47,379 nt of DNA from Candidatus Fonsibacter lacus (GTDB taxonomy: Bacteria; Actinomycetota; Actinomycetes; Nanopelagicales; Nanopelagicaceae): the NCBI GenBank assembly GCA_009921625.1, contig RFXN01000002.1:1-47379 (forward strand), given 5' to 3'. This document shows positions 18,497-27,212 of the stretch, in pieces. The translations under genes were made by a program, and so were the position numbers. The stretch's first letter is position 1. Every line of letters starts with the position of its first letter. The notes below the pieces were generated by a model. The model was not told the origin of the DNA. It saw only the letters and a list, made by a program, of their open reading frames with translations, and ran no database searches.

Positions 18497-19186
18497 ATGA
18501 CCAGAGCACTTGTTACAGGTGGATCACGAGGAATTGGTTTTGAAATTGCTCGCGCTCTGCGCGACCAGGGATTAGATGTCACCATCCTTGGTCAAGATCG
18601 TGACCGAGTGGGTAAAGCTGCCGAAGAGTTGGGCGTTGCAAGCATCTCGTGTGATGTCAGAGATTATGAAGAATTGAAAAAATTTAAAGATTCAGTTAAG
18701 CCTTTTGAAATTCTCGTGCTTTCGCATGGCGTGATGTCAGAAAAGATGTCGAAAACTATCCGTGCGTCTAAAGAGGATTGGGATCGCACATTAGGAATTA
18801 ATCTTACGGGAGTTTTTAACATTATTAATATTTTTGCCGAACACTTAGTTGAAAATCGAAACGGGCGCGTGATTGTGTTGAGCGCATGCCTTGGACGAAT
18901 GTCAGGTCCAGGTAGCGCGGGTGGACTTGCGCCCTATCGAATTAGCAAAGCTGGAGTCAATTCATTTGTGCGAAACTTCGCGCACGAAACAGGATTAGGC
19001 TCGCGCGGAATTCTTGTCGATGCAGTATGTCCAAATCATTCACGAACAGATATGGGTGGCCCTGAAGCTCCACGCTCTGCTGCTGAGGGAGCCGAGACTG
19101 CGATCTGGTTGGCAACAAGAACTTTTACACCAGGCGTAGACCAAACAGGTTTACTTTGGGAGGATAGAGAAGTTGTGCCGTGGTGA
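18497..19186 (+). CDS. Short-chain dehydrogenase/reductase
   Basis: 229 residues, Rossmann fold. The N-terminal cofactor loop is TGGSRGIGFEIARAL (~7-21). SCDVRDYEE, LSHGV (NAG-like) and NLTGVFNI follow. The catalytic Ser is in VLSACLGRM and the Tyr-Lys pair in PYRISKAG. ICPN-like VCPNHSRTDM follows. Classical SDR reducing a carbonyl or oxidising an alcohol with NAD(P)H; substrate unknown. It lies beside kgd, as SDR genes do in mycobacteria, but need not be functionally linked. The first ATG at 18497 has only a weak purine-rich site upstream. Confidence 0.87.
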   Translation: MTRALVTGGSRGIGFEIARALRDQGLDVTILGQDRDRVGKAAEELGVASISCDVRDYEELKKFKDSVKPFEILVLSHGVMSEKMSKTIRASKEDWDRTLGINLTGVFNIINIFAEHLVENRNGRVIVLSACLGRMSGPGSAGGLAPYRISKAGVNSFVRNFAHETGLGSRGILVDAVCPNHSRTDMGGPEAPRSAAEGAETAIWLATRTFTPGVDQTGLLWEDREVVPW

Positions 19187-19244
19187 AAACCTTTTAATTT
19201 AGGGGACTTGAGCGAACTACATCAAAGACACTGGAGGTGAAGAA

Positions 19245-19634
19245 ATGGCGAAATTGAAAGATGTGACGTATCTACGCCGCCTCACATCAACAATAGTTGC
19301 GGGTGAAGCGCTACTGCTCTTCTTTCTGGCTCTCTTTTTAATTGTTGAATCTTTTATCTCTCAAGCTAAGAATTTTGATGCGCTAATCGCTGAAATTTTC
19401 TTTGCGGTCCTTGGCGGGCTGGGCTTATTGTTTGCCGCTCGAGGTATCCGTCGAGGGAAAAGATATGGAAACTCCCCGTCACTGTTAGCTAATTTACTTG
19501 CGCTCGCCGTTGCGTATTACATATTTGAAGGGGGATGGCCAGGAATTGCCATCATATTGGGTTTTTTTGCTTTGCTAGCTATCGCTGGAATCCTCAAAAT
19601 CACAGCGCAATCAGTAACGCCAACTGAAAATTAG
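19245..19634 (+). CDS. Small polytopic membrane protein of unknown function
   Basis: 129 residues with about four hydrophobic helices (LLLFFLALFLIVESF, IFFAVLGGLGLLFAARG, LLANLLALAVAYYIF, GIAIILGFFALLAIAGI). A strong GGAGGTGAAGAA ribosome site precedes the ATG. It resembles the small integral membrane proteins common in Actinobacteria; no catalytic motif. It ends 11 bp before the degenerate GGDEF gene, so probably co-transcribed. Confidence 0.75.
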   Translation: MAKLKDVTYLRRLTSTIVAGEALLLFFLALFLIVESFISQAKNFDALIAEIFFAVLGGLGLLFAARGIRRGKRYGNSPSLLANLLALAVAYYIFEGGWPGIAIILGFFALLAIAGILKITAQSVTPTEN

Positions 19635-19645
19635 AGACCATTAGC

Positions 19646-20167
19646 GTGAAAAAATCAGTAGCTGATCTAGTTACTCATGATGGTCTGCATGACTCATTAA
19701 CTGGACTGGCTTCATTTCCTGCTTTTATGGAGAGCGCAACTCGTGAAATTTCCCTTGCCATTCGAGAGCAGATTCCATTTAACCTCTTTCTCATCTCGCT
19801 TTCAAAGTTTCGCAATGAGGATGGAGAACTAATAGAGATAAAATATGGGAAAGAATTAAGTTATGTTAATGAAGAATATTTATACCGTCTGGCTGCTCAA
19901 CTCATCCATGTAGCAGGAATTTTACAGAGTGAACTCCGAGAAAGTGATCTGCTATCGCGCTACGCGTTGACAGAATTTCTGTTGATGAATAAAGGGGAAT
20001 ATGAAGCTATCGAAAAGAAACTTGAAAATTTGGGAGAGCGAGGCATTTTAGCTATTGCTGGCACGAAAATAAATTTTGCTAATATTGGCCAAAAAGATCG
20101 AGATTCACGCAGAATTTTGCTCAAATCAATATCGTTTCTTCAAAAGAAAATGATTGAGCAAAATTAG
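19646..20167 (+). CDS. Degenerate GGDEF-domain protein
   Basis: 173 residues, GTG start. The fold pattern of a diguanylate cyclase is visible: HDSLTGLASFPAFMESATR replaces the usual HDxLTGLxNRxxF, NLFLISLSKF replaces the substrate-Asp strand, and ESDLLSRYALTEFLLM stands where relatives have ESDxxxRxGGDEFxxL. Both the GGDEF loop (here ALTEF) and the metal-binding Asp region are changed, so cyclase activity is very unlikely. It may be a remnant or a non-catalytic binding/regulatory module. It lies just upstream of the Tad pilus genes, where a regulatory role would make sense, but that is inference from position. Confidence 0.6.
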   Translation: MKKSVADLVTHDGLHDSLTGLASFPAFMESATREISLAIREQIPFNLFLISLSKFRNEDGELIEIKYGKELSYVNEEYLYRLAAQLIHVAGILQSELRESDLLSRYALTEFLLMNKGEYEAIEKKLENLGERGILAIAGTKINFANIGQKDRDSRRILLKSISFLQKKMIEQN

Positions 20168-20350
20168 TTAAAATTGATGATTGAGATTTTGATAGCTAGA
20201 GTTTTTGTAACTATACACATAGCGCTCGAATTAGTACGCCCACAGGCAAAAGAGCTAAACGCCGCATGCTTCTTCAATCCACATGGCCGGATAATCCACA
20301 GTTAAATTGGCGACAGGATTTAAAGTAATTTGTTGGTAGATATTTGCTGA

Positions 20351-21526
20351 GTGGTCAATGCCGAAGTTGAGAATGTTCCAGATGAGAGAAATTTATCAGA
20401 TAGGTTTAAAAGCAAAGCTATTAAATCAAATGAGATCCTCTTGCAGAATTCAAGCTCTTCAACTTTTGTAAATTTTGGAAAGCTGCAGCCATACCTTGAT
20501 GATAAAAGTGTTGAGGAAATCTGGATAAATTCGCCTAATCGGATTTTTATTGCTAGAAATGGTAAATCAGAACTTGCACCAATAATTATCTCATTACAAG
20601 AGATCAGGGATATTGCCGAGCGAATGCTTGCGTGGAGCGGGCGCAGGGTTGACCTTTCGCAGCCCTTTGTGGATGCCCGCTTGCCTGATGGATCACGATT
20701 ACACGTGGCTATCCCTGATATTACTTCGGAATATTGGGCCATCAATATTCGCAAAAAAGTGATTTCCGCTTACTCAGTTCATGATCTGATTTCGAAGGAA
20801 ACTGTAAATAATGAGATCGCGCAGGCGCTTATTCTTCTAGTGCAAAGTGGCTCGAATATCTTGGTGAGTGGCGCCACACATGCAGGTAAAACTACTGTAC
20901 TCAATTCTTTGCTAGGCGCTCTGCCTGCTGGGAGTCGACTAATCACACTCGAAGAAGTTTTTGAGCTCACCCCTCGAGTGCCAGACCATGTCGCCATGCA
21001 AACAAGACAGGCAAGTTTGGAAGGCGCTGGTGAGGTTACCTTGCGCACCCTTGTTCGAGAATCCTTGAGAATGCGTCCATCGCATTTGGTAATTGGTGAA
21101 GTAAGAGGCGCTGAAGCCCTTGATCTTTTACTCGCATTAAATTCAGGAGTTCCGGGAATGGCAAGTATCCATGCCAACTCATGTCAGGATGCGCTGCGAA
21201 AAATGAGTGCTTTACCCCTCCTAGCTGGAACTAACTTTCCTCGCGAATTTGCAATTGAGGCAGTACGAGAAAATATAGATGTAATAATTCATTGCAAGCA
21301 AAACCGAGATGGAAAGAGAAAGATCGTAGATATTGCTCTTGTAAATAAAAATTTGTCAAGTAGTCAACTTGCTTGCGAATCACTTTTTTACTGGGATGGC
21401 TCTGAATATCAAATTGGACAGGTTGATTTCGATTGTCATCGAAAGCTAAGACGTCTCAAACTCGATTTACTGGAGTACCGAGAAAAAACAGGAATATCAG
21501 GCCTCGGTCGGAAGAAAATTCAATAA
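20351..21526 (+). CDS. tadA: Tad/Flp pilus assembly ATPase, TadA/CpaF family
   Basis: 391 residues, GTG start. Type II/IV secretion ATPase. The N-terminal domain holds the conserved SVEEIWINSPNRIFI. Walker A is SGATHAGKTT near residues 172-181, with ATHA in place of the usual GTGS/GAGS. LITLEEVFEL is the Asp-box analogue, and Walker B is LVIGEVRGAEALDLL. GMASIHANS is the His box. It powers assembly of a Flp-type pilus at the inner membrane. The next gene begins one base after its stop. A start further upstream is not supported; 183 bp of non-coding sequence precede it. Confidence 0.9.
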   Translation: MVNAEVENVPDERNLSDRFKSKAIKSNEILLQNSSSSTFVNFGKLQPYLDDKSVEEIWINSPNRIFIARNGKSELAPIIISLQEIRDIAERMLAWSGRRVDLSQPFVDARLPDGSRLHVAIPDITSEYWAINIRKKVISAYSVHDLISKETVNNEIAQALILLVQSGSNILVSGATHAGKTTVLNSLLGALPAGSRLITLEEVFELTPRVPDHVAMQTRQASLEGAGEVTLRTLVRESLRMRPSHLVIGEVRGAEALDLLLALNSGVPGMASIHANSCQDALRKMSALPLLAGTNFPREFAIEAVRENIDVIIHCKQNRDGKRKIVDIALVNKNLSSSQLACESLFYWDGSEYQIGQVDFDCHRKLRRLKLDLLEYREKTGISGLGRKKIQ

Positions 21527-21527
21527 G

Positions 21528-22364
21528 ATGAGAATCCAAGAAGTAGAACTTTTTATAGTATTTCTTACGGGAAGCGCCTTGTTGATTTCCCGGCAAGACT
21601 TTTTAAGCTATTTAGTAAAATCTCAGTCATCGAAATACATTTTGATGTCATTATTGAAAACCACATCCATTTTTGTACTTACCTATTTTCTTATTCATTT
21701 CTTTACAAAAAGTTTCTCAATCTCCTTACCTATAGCCTTTCTGCTAAGTCATTTACCTCGCATTCAGAGAAGTAACGAGAGAAAACGGATAGAAGAGGCC
21801 CGAAGAAAAAGCTGGCCCTTGGTTATAGATCAGCTTGCTAGCGCTACTCAATCTGGTGTGCCGCTACATAAAGCTCTCGACGAGATGCGTAATAGAGGAC
21901 CGGCGCCACTAAAGGAGCAATTCTTGGCATTCTCCGCGAACTTTCAAGAAGAGGGGAGTTTTGAGAAAGCGCTAGAGAAATTTACAGAGAGCGCGCATAC
22001 ATCTCACACATTCGGCCATGATGAGATAGCGGTCAAAGTCAAGGCAACGCTTTTGATTGCTCGTGATTGTGGCGGCCTAGAGGTAGGTCCAATTCTGCGC
22101 AATTTAGGCGCTCTCCTTCGTCAACGAGAGAGAGCTTTGAGTGAGGTAGCGGTTAAACAAGAATGGATAAAAAATGGAGCTGCGCTCGCGGCAGGTACCC
22201 CCTGGGTGCTGCTAATACTTCTTTCGCTCAACCCACAAACAAGAGTGGCATACAACAGTAGTGGCGGATGGCTCGTACTCCTGATCGGTTTATCCCTCAC
22301 TCTCATTGCGTACTTTTGGATTTCAAGAATTTCGCTATCCGTCTCGCAAGTAAATAGAAGCTGA
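21528..22364 (+). CDS. tadB: Tad pilus inner-membrane platform protein, TadB-like (T2SSF domain)
   Basis: 278 residues. N-terminal hydrophobic segments precede the cytoplasmic type II secretion F-like domain (SWPLVIDQLASATQSGVPLHKALDEM; ALEKFTESAHTSHTFG; LLIARDCGGLEVGPILRNLG). Two C-terminal helices follow (GAALAAGTPWVLLILLSL and GWLVLLIGLSLTLIAYFWI). It forms the platform of the pilus machine with TadC and TadA. One-base gap to tadA and 19-bp gap to tadC. Confidence 0.82.
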   Translation: MRIQEVELFIVFLTGSALLISRQDFLSYLVKSQSSKYILMSLLKTTSIFVLTYFLIHFFTKSFSISLPIAFLLSHLPRIQRSNERKRIEEARRKSWPLVIDQLASATQSGVPLHKALDEMRNRGPAPLKEQFLAFSANFQEEGSFEKALEKFTESAHTSHTFGHDEIAVKVKATLLIARDCGGLEVGPILRNLGALLRQRERALSEVAVKQEWIKNGAALAAGTPWVLLILLSLNPQTRVAYNSSGGWLVLLIGLSLTLIAYFWISRISLSVSQVNRS

Positions 22365-22383
22365 AAATTAACGGTCTTAATCC

Positions 22384-23280
22384 ATGCCAAATACTTTGCC
22401 AGAGCTTTTCGCACTTCTATTATTAATTGGTGGTGTATTGATTTACCAAGCTACCCACATACCACGTCACTTCAAAAAAGGAAATGATTTACAAACAAAC
22501 TTTATTTCAAAAATAAATAATCATATTAGTGATATTGTAAAAATATCAGGAGTGACGACCAAAGAAATCATTCTTGTTATTCTGTTGAAAATATTATTGC
22601 TCATGCTTTCACTATATTTTCTAAGCTGCCTATTCGACTTATCTAAATTCCAAGAATTTTTCATTTTTTTAGCCGGTGTTGGATTTATCATAAGGCAGGA
22701 ATTAACCAGGAAAATCAAGGCAATCGTTCGATACCAACGGGATGTTGAATATGAATTTTCTAGTTTTGCTGAAACTCTTGCTCTGGCGGTAAATTCCGGC
22801 CTCTCTTTCACGGCTGCATTTGTCAAGTCAATACATGAATTTGTGGGTCCATTGAATGACAGAATAGAAATATCTAAAAAAACGGCATATATAAAAAGAA
22901 ATTTGCATCCACGCGCGAAACGAAGAAGAAATAAGAGTCCGCTTCAACTCGAATTAATAAACATTTTGAATGAAATCCAAGAGATGAGGACAATCCCGCA
23001 AATACTTGATAAGTTTTCCACACGAGTAAATTCACAGGTAATATCAGATTTTGCAGATGCAATTATTTTGTCACTCACACGAGGCACCCCGATTTCTCTA
23101 ATGATTTCAGAGCACGCGCGTAGCATTCGGGAAAAAGATCATCGAGAAATGTTAGAGCGTGCTGGAAAAGCTGAAATAAAGATGATGATGCCGATTGTAT
23201 TTCTGCTTCTTCCTATATCAGTACTTTTTGCACTCTGGCCAAGTTTTCAACAATTGCAACATATGGTCGCTCTCTCTTAG
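22384..23280 (+). CDS. tadC: Tad pilus inner-membrane platform protein, TadC-like (T2SSF domain)
   Basis: 298 residues. Membrane segments occur at the N-terminus (LPELFALLLLIGGVLIY), in the middle (KEIILVILLKILLLMLSLYFL; FFIFLAGVGFII) and at the C-terminus (MMMPIVFLLLPISVLFALW, the family's MxxPxxxxxLPxxxxxxxxP-type end). The T2SSF core is FSSFAETLALAVNSGLSFTAAFV. A lysine/arginine-rich loop (YIKRNLHPRAKRRRNK) interrupts it. Second platform subunit of the pilus. Confidence 0.82.
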   Translation: MPNTLPELFALLLLIGGVLIYQATHIPRHFKKGNDLQTNFISKINNHISDIVKISGVTTKEIILVILLKILLLMLSLYFLSCLFDLSKFQEFFIFLAGVGFIIRQELTRKIKAIVRYQRDVEYEFSSFAETLALAVNSGLSFTAAFVKSIHEFVGPLNDRIEISKKTAYIKRNLHPRAKRRRNKSPLQLELINILNEIQEMRTIPQILDKFSTRVNSQVISDFADAIILSLTRGTPISLMISEHARSIREKDHREMLERAGKAEIKMMMPIVFLLLPISVLFALWPSFQQLQHMVALS

Positions 23281-23353
23281 CAGCTGTTAGTAACTTTAAA
23301 TGAGGAATCTTTAACAAAGAAGAGTTTCCTATTCGACAGTAGAGGAGAGGAAA

Positions 23354-23623
23354 ATGGATCCATTCACTGATGTTGTACTTATTTATACCCTGAGATTTAT
23401 GAGAGGGATTGAACAGTTGCGAGGAAAGTGTTCCGCCCCCTTCGATAGATTGATCGGTAAAAATTTTCTGTTTCAATCCCGGGCAGAGAATGGAGATGTT
23501 CCTGGTTGGGTTCTCGTAGTTTTGATGACAGCGGGACTGGTCACTGGCATCTGGACTGTAGCAGCCCCGCGCCTCAATCTAATTCTGAAGAATTCACTCG
23601 ATTCAATAAATGCTATTCGCTAG
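23354..23623 (+). CDS. Flp-like pilin / small pilin-like protein (actinobacterial Tad locus)
   Basis: 89 residues. The C-terminal half is one hydrophobic helix after a Gly-Asp turn: ENGDVPGWVLVVLMTAGLVT followed by a short tail. This is the pattern of pilin-like proteins that sit at this position in actinobacterial tad loci. The canonical Flp motif (Gly/xxxxEY) is absent, so processing is uncertain. The leader of about 45 residues is unusually long, with its own hydrophobic start (FTDVVLIYTLRFM). GAGAGGAAA precedes the ATG. The next gene overlaps its end by 14 bp. Confidence 0.6.
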   Translation: MDPFTDVVLIYTLRFMRGIEQLRGKCSAPFDRLIGKNFLFQSRAENGDVPGWVLVVLMTAGLVTGIWTVAAPRLNLILKNSLDSINAIR

Positions 23624-24008
23624 GAAGCGAGAGATTTCCTCTGAAGATACAAGTTTTCCTGAGATGGGGTCGACTGAGGCGTTTTTGACATTGATCCCTA
23701 CGTGCTTACTGGTGGTTACTCTCTTTGCTCTTATTCAATTTGGCGCAACTACTAACTCCCTCGTAAGCGCATCAACCCTCGTAGGCAGGCAACTGGCAAG
23801 ATATCCGGAAGCCTACGATCTCGAAAAATTGGCTGAAGAGCAATTACAACGCAATGAGATATCAGTGAGTGATTTTCATGTGATGCGGATAGTTCTTGGA
23901 AAAAGCATTTTTGTGCAAACAATTTTGGTCGGAAAAAGAATTAACTTTGGACCCTTTTCCATGGTGCCCTCAGGACGAAGTTTAACTTTCGTAGATTCAT
24001 GGAGATGA
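23610..24008 (+). CDS. TadE-like minor pilin / pseudopilin
   Basis: 132 residues. A short basic/charged leader ending PEMGSTEAF is followed by one hydrophobic helix (LTLIPTCLLVVTLFALIQFG) and a soluble domain. The G-S-T-E motif just before the helix matches the type IV class-III style cleavage region (Gly then Glu at +5-like position) of TadE proteins. It overlaps the previous gene by 14 bp and the next by 10 bp, indicating tight translational coupling. Confidence 0.65.
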   Translation: MLFARKREISSEDTSFPEMGSTEAFLTLIPTCLLVVTLFALIQFGATTNSLVSASTLVGRQLARYPEAYDLEKLAEEQLQRNEISVSDFHVMRIVLGKSIFVQTILVGKRINFGPFSMVPSGRSLTFVDSWR

Positions 24009-24427
24009 TTGGGATCAGCACAATATTTATTCTAAACAGACTTGGAAAGCATTTTTCCCTAATTGAACGTAAGTTGATTTGGAAAAAAAATGAAGTTGGG
24101 AGCGCGGTATTTGAATTTATTTCGCTTTTGGTTCTCTTAATATTACCTGTAATGACATATTTCACACTCTCCACTGTGAAAAGCGAACAGACAATTCGCG
24201 AGAAAAGAATATTCCGCGAGATCTCAGCGATTGTGAGTAGCGGAACAAATTTTCAAGAGTCTTTAAATCTTGCCAAGAGATTTCTCACCCTTGAAATTCC
24301 AGAGTCTTCGTTCAATGTTTCATGTCTTTCAGGAGATTGTCCACATCGAGAGAGCGTGATGCGAATTAGATTAACCACCGCAACTAGCACTTATGTTGCC
24401 ACGATAAGAGGTGGTAAGTGGCATTAA
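23999..24427 (+). CDS. TadE-like minor pilin / pseudopilin
   Basis: 142 residues. A leader of about 35 residues ends KKNEVGSAVFEF, with Gly before SAVFE (Glu at +5), the typical TadE/TadG prepilin processing pattern. One hydrophobic helix (ISLLVLLILPVMTYFTL) follows. The soluble part has a cysteine pair (SCLSGDCPH). The start at 23999 is one choice; an ATG two codons on (24005) is equally possible. Confidence 0.65.
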   Translation: MEMIGISTIFILNRLGKHFSLIERKLIWKKNEVGSAVFEFISLLVLLILPVMTYFTLSTVKSEQTIREKRIFREISAIVSSGTNFQESLNLAKRFLTLEIPESSFNVSCLSGDCPHRESVMRIRLTTATSTYVATIRGGKWH

Positions 24428-24486
24428 TTTTACCTAAGTGCAACTCATTGAAATCTGTTCAATAATCTTTGTAAGGAAGTTGGTAA

Positions 24487-24978
24487 ATGGAACTCGTTCC
24501 ATACACTCGCACCACAACTAGATCTTTGGAGAAATCCTTCCAGGAAGCTGGGTCAACAATTCCCTTAATTCTAGGTATTTTTATAGTGGCTTTATCTACC
24601 CTAATAGTTACTTTAAATATTTATTATTTGCATACGGCAAAATTAGAATTGGAAGCGGTAGGAGAGGATTTCTTATCGGAGTTGTATCAGGAGATTGACT
24701 ACGATAAATATTTTTTTGGAGATGTCAAAGAATTTACGAGCCAATCACGAAATTGGGTCCCCTTCGACTGTTCAAACATAATTGAACAAGCGCGCATCAA
24801 TAGCAATTATTTGCCTGGAAAGATCTCCTTGAAAAGTATTACTTGTGACGGGGGAAGGGTCTCGCTCATATTTGTATGGCAAGTGAAATTGCCATATCAA
24901 CCAGGTTTTCTAGATGGTTTCGAGCCGAAAGTGATTGCATCTATTTCGGGAGGAGTGCAGCGGGTTCCTGGAGATTAA
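24487..24978 (+). CDS. TadG/TadE-like pilus-associated protein
   Basis: 163 residues. The leader ends SFQEAGSTIPLILGIFIVAL, i.e. a GST-IPL processing-like site followed by one helix to about residue 45, then an amphipathic helix (AKLELEAVGEDFLSELYQEI) and a soluble domain with two cysteines (FDCSNI, ITCDGG). Rv-type actinobacterial tad loci end with such a protein. A 9-bp direct repeat (TTAATTACG x2, 24975-24992) covers its stop codon. Confidence 0.65.
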   Translation: MELVPYTRTTTRSLEKSFQEAGSTIPLILGIFIVALSTLIVTLNIYYLHTAKLELEAVGEDFLSELYQEIDYDKYFFGDVKEFTSQSRNWVPFDCSNIIEQARINSNYLPGKISLKSITCDGGRVSLIFVWQVKLPYQPGFLDGFEPKVIASISGGVQRVPGD

Positions 24979-25049
24979 TTACGTTAATTACGGTCAGAAT
25001 CCCAAGATCACAGCAAAGTTAGCAATTTCATTTAGTTTGGTAATCCAAG

Positions 25050-25055
25050 TATCAT
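25050..25055 (+). promoter_or_regulatory. -10 element TATCAT for leaderless prfB
   Basis: TATCAT, 6 nt (TGAGTT), then the prfB ATG at 25062. No ribosome site. Confidence 0.55.
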
Positions 25056-25061
25056 TGAGTT

Positions 25062-26162
25062 ATGTCTGAGCGAGAACACGACCAAGAGATATCGCTCCTT
25101 GCGCAAAAGCTCAGCACGATAAAAAAAGTTCTCAATTTCAGCGCAATGTCGAGCGAGATTGTAAGACTTGAAGAGTTGGCTGCGAATCCAAATTTGTGGG
25201 ATGACCCAGAGAGCGCCGCGCAAGTTACAAGCAAACTCTCCCGTTTGCAGAGCGAGATAGAGCAGTTCTCGAAGTTAGAGAATCGTCTAAGTGATCTCCC
25301 AATACTTATTGATTTAGCAAAAGATGAATTTGATGCCGCCGCCTTGAATGAAGCCGACTTTGAACTCAATGCGCTAACGAAATCAATCGGCGAATTGGAA
25401 GTTCGGACTCTTCTCAATGGTGAATACGATGCGCGCGATGCTTTGGTAACAATTCGCTCTCAGGCAGGTGGCGTCGAAGCTGCTGACTGGGCGCAGATGC
25501 TCTTTCGGATGTACACCCGCTGGTGTGAACGCCATGGCCATAAATTCGATGTGCTTGATACCTCCTATGCAGAAGAGGCTGGAATCAAATCAGTCACTTT
25601 TCGAGTAAGCGCTCCTTATGCTTATGGAACGCTCTCTGTCGAGCAAGGAACCCATCGTTTAGTTCGTATCTCGCCCTTTGATAGCAATGCGCGTCGCCAT
25701 ACCTCTTTCGCTGGAGTGGAAGTTGTTCCAGTAGTTGATCAAAGTGATCACATTGACATAGACGAGAAGGAACTTCGAATTGATGTTTACCGTTCAAGCG
25801 GCCCAGGCGGACAAGGTGTAAATACGACGGACTCTGCTGTTCGTATTACGCACATTCCATCTGGAATAGTGGTGTCGTGCCAGAACGAGCGTTCTCAGAT
25901 TCAAAATAAAGCAACTGCGATGGCAGTACTTCAATCAAAATTGCTCGATAGAAGAAGACAAGAAGAACAAGCAAAAATCGATGCACTTAAAGGTGATAAC
26001 TCAGGTTCATGGGGTAATCAGATGCGCTCTTATGTTCTCCACCCATATCAATTAGTAAAAGACCTTCGGACTGATTACGAAGTAGGAAATACTGGTGCAG
26101 TGCTCGATGGCGATATAGATGATTTCATTGAAGCTGGAATTCGTTGGCGGCGCCAGAATTAA
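25062..26162 (+). CDS. prfB: Peptide chain release factor 2
   Basis: 366 residues. The stop-codon recognition motif SPF is present ([20 protein letters not shown]), along with the peptidyl-tRNA hydrolysis motif GGQ ([18 protein letters not shown]). It terminates translation at UGA and UAA. The frame is continuous, with no in-frame UGA and no programmed +1 frameshift, so autoregulation of the E. coli type is absent. The order prfB-ftsE-ftsX-smpB is conserved in Actinobacteria. Confidence 0.96.
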   Translation: MSEREHDQEISLLAQKLSTIKKVLNFSAMSSEIVRLEELAANPNLWDDPESAAQVTSKLSRLQSEIEQFSKLENRLSDLPILIDLAKDEFDAAALNEADFELNALTKSIGELEVRTLLNGEYDARDALVTIRSQAGGVEAADWAQMLFRMYTRWCERHGHKFDVLDTSYAEEAGIKSVTFRVSAPYAYGTLSVEQGTHRLVRISPFDSNARRHTSFAGVEVVPVVDQSDHIDIDEKELRIDVYRSSGPGGQGVNTTDSAVRITHIPSGIVVSCQNERSQIQNKATAMAVLQSKLLDRRRQEEQAKIDALKGDNSGSWGNQMRSYVLHPYQLVKDLRTDYEVGNTGAVLDGDIDDFIEAGIRWRRQN

Positions 26163-26405
26163 TAAATTTTGGCGTTCTTGAGAAATTCCTAAACGTTTTT
26201 GCGGATTGCAATTGGCAGAGTTAATTAAGTGCGGTACTGCATCTAAAAGTTTCGAAACACAGAACTTTTCCACGGATTGAACTCGAGATTCCGCGAAATT
26301 CGTCATTTTTCAGCGTACTCCCAGCGTTAAATACCGCCGATTCACAAATAACTCTCTAGAATCACTCCAGAAGCTAGCACGGCTGAAAATCAAGCGGCTA
26401 TCTGT

Positions 26406-27113
26406 ATGGAGCGGGGGTGCGAATTGATTAAGTTTGAGAATGTAAGCAAGACCTACCCAAATCAGGAGCGACCCGCCCTCGATGCGGTAAACCTTGAAGT
26501 GGCCAAGGGCGAATTTGTCTTCCTCGTTGGCCTTTCGGGATCTGGTAAATCCACTTTCCTACGTTTGGTCCTAAAAGAAGAAGACCCAACTTACGGAAAA
26601 ATCTATGTTGCGGGAAAAGACTTAAGCAAACTCTCTAGTTGGAAAGTTCCTGAACTTCGCCGCCAAGTAGGAACGGTCTTCCAGGATTTCCGACTTCTTC
26701 CAAATAAAACCGTTTTTGAGAATGTAGCTTTCACCCTTCACGTCCTTGGTTACTCCAAGAAAGAAATTAATCGCGAGGTCCCTGAAGTTTTAGAGCTTGT
26801 AGGTCTTGAGGGCTATGGCGATCGCAGGCCCTCTCAACTCTCTGGAGGAGAGCAGCAACGCGTGGCTATTGCGCGAGCTTTCGTTAGCCATCCAGCAATT
26901 CTTATCGCCGATGAGCCAACAGGAAATCTTGACCCAACGATGAGCGTGGGCATCATGAAACTCCTCGATCGAATCAATCGCACTGGAACCACTGTTGTCA
27001 TGGCAACCCATGACAGCGGAATTGTCGACCAGATGCGTAAACGCGTCATTGAAATTGAAAGCGGCCTAGTCGTTCGTGACCAAGTTCGTGGCGTTTACGG
27101 GTATAGCGGGTGA
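26406..27113 (+). CDS. ftsE: Cell division ATP-binding protein FtsE
   Basis: 235 residues as tracked. Walker [10 protein letters not shown] (~42-50), Q-loop [18 protein letters not shown], signature [14 protein letters not shown], Walker [14 protein letters not shown] and switch MATHDSG. ABC ATPase that with FtsX couples the divisome to peptidoglycan hydrolase activation. Relatives begin MIxxxxVxKxY, which fits a TTG start at 26424 ([11 protein letters not shown]) with GGAGCGGGGG upstream; the ATG at 26406 would add six residues. A TAGAAT -10-like box lies near 26357. Confidence 0.94.
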   Translation: MERGCELIKFENVSKTYPNQERPALDAVNLEVAKGEFVFLVGLSGSGKSTFLRLVLKEEDPTYGKIYVAGKDLSKLSSWKVPELRRQVGTVFQDFRLLPNKTVFENVAFTLHVLGYSKKEINREVPEVLELVGLEGYGDRRPSQLSGGEQQRVAIARAFVSHPAILIADEPTGNLDPTMSVGIMKLLDRINRTGTTVVMATHDSGIVDQMRKRVIEIESGLVVRDQVRGVYGYSG

Positions 27114-27212
27114 TGTATCGTCAAAGCTTGACGAGCAGAGTGCGAGTGAAGTTCGCTATTACAGGAAGCAAAAGAGATTAATCGGAGCGGTGTAGGGAAA
27201 GGGAGGCGATAG

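Noticed and set aside
20290-20300. DnaA-box-like TAATCCACA
   Set aside because: Single imperfect match with no cluster, no dnaA/dnaN neighbours, so not an origin.
25062-26162. Programmed +1 frameshift in prfB
   Set aside because: The frame is continuous from the start with no in-frame UGA.
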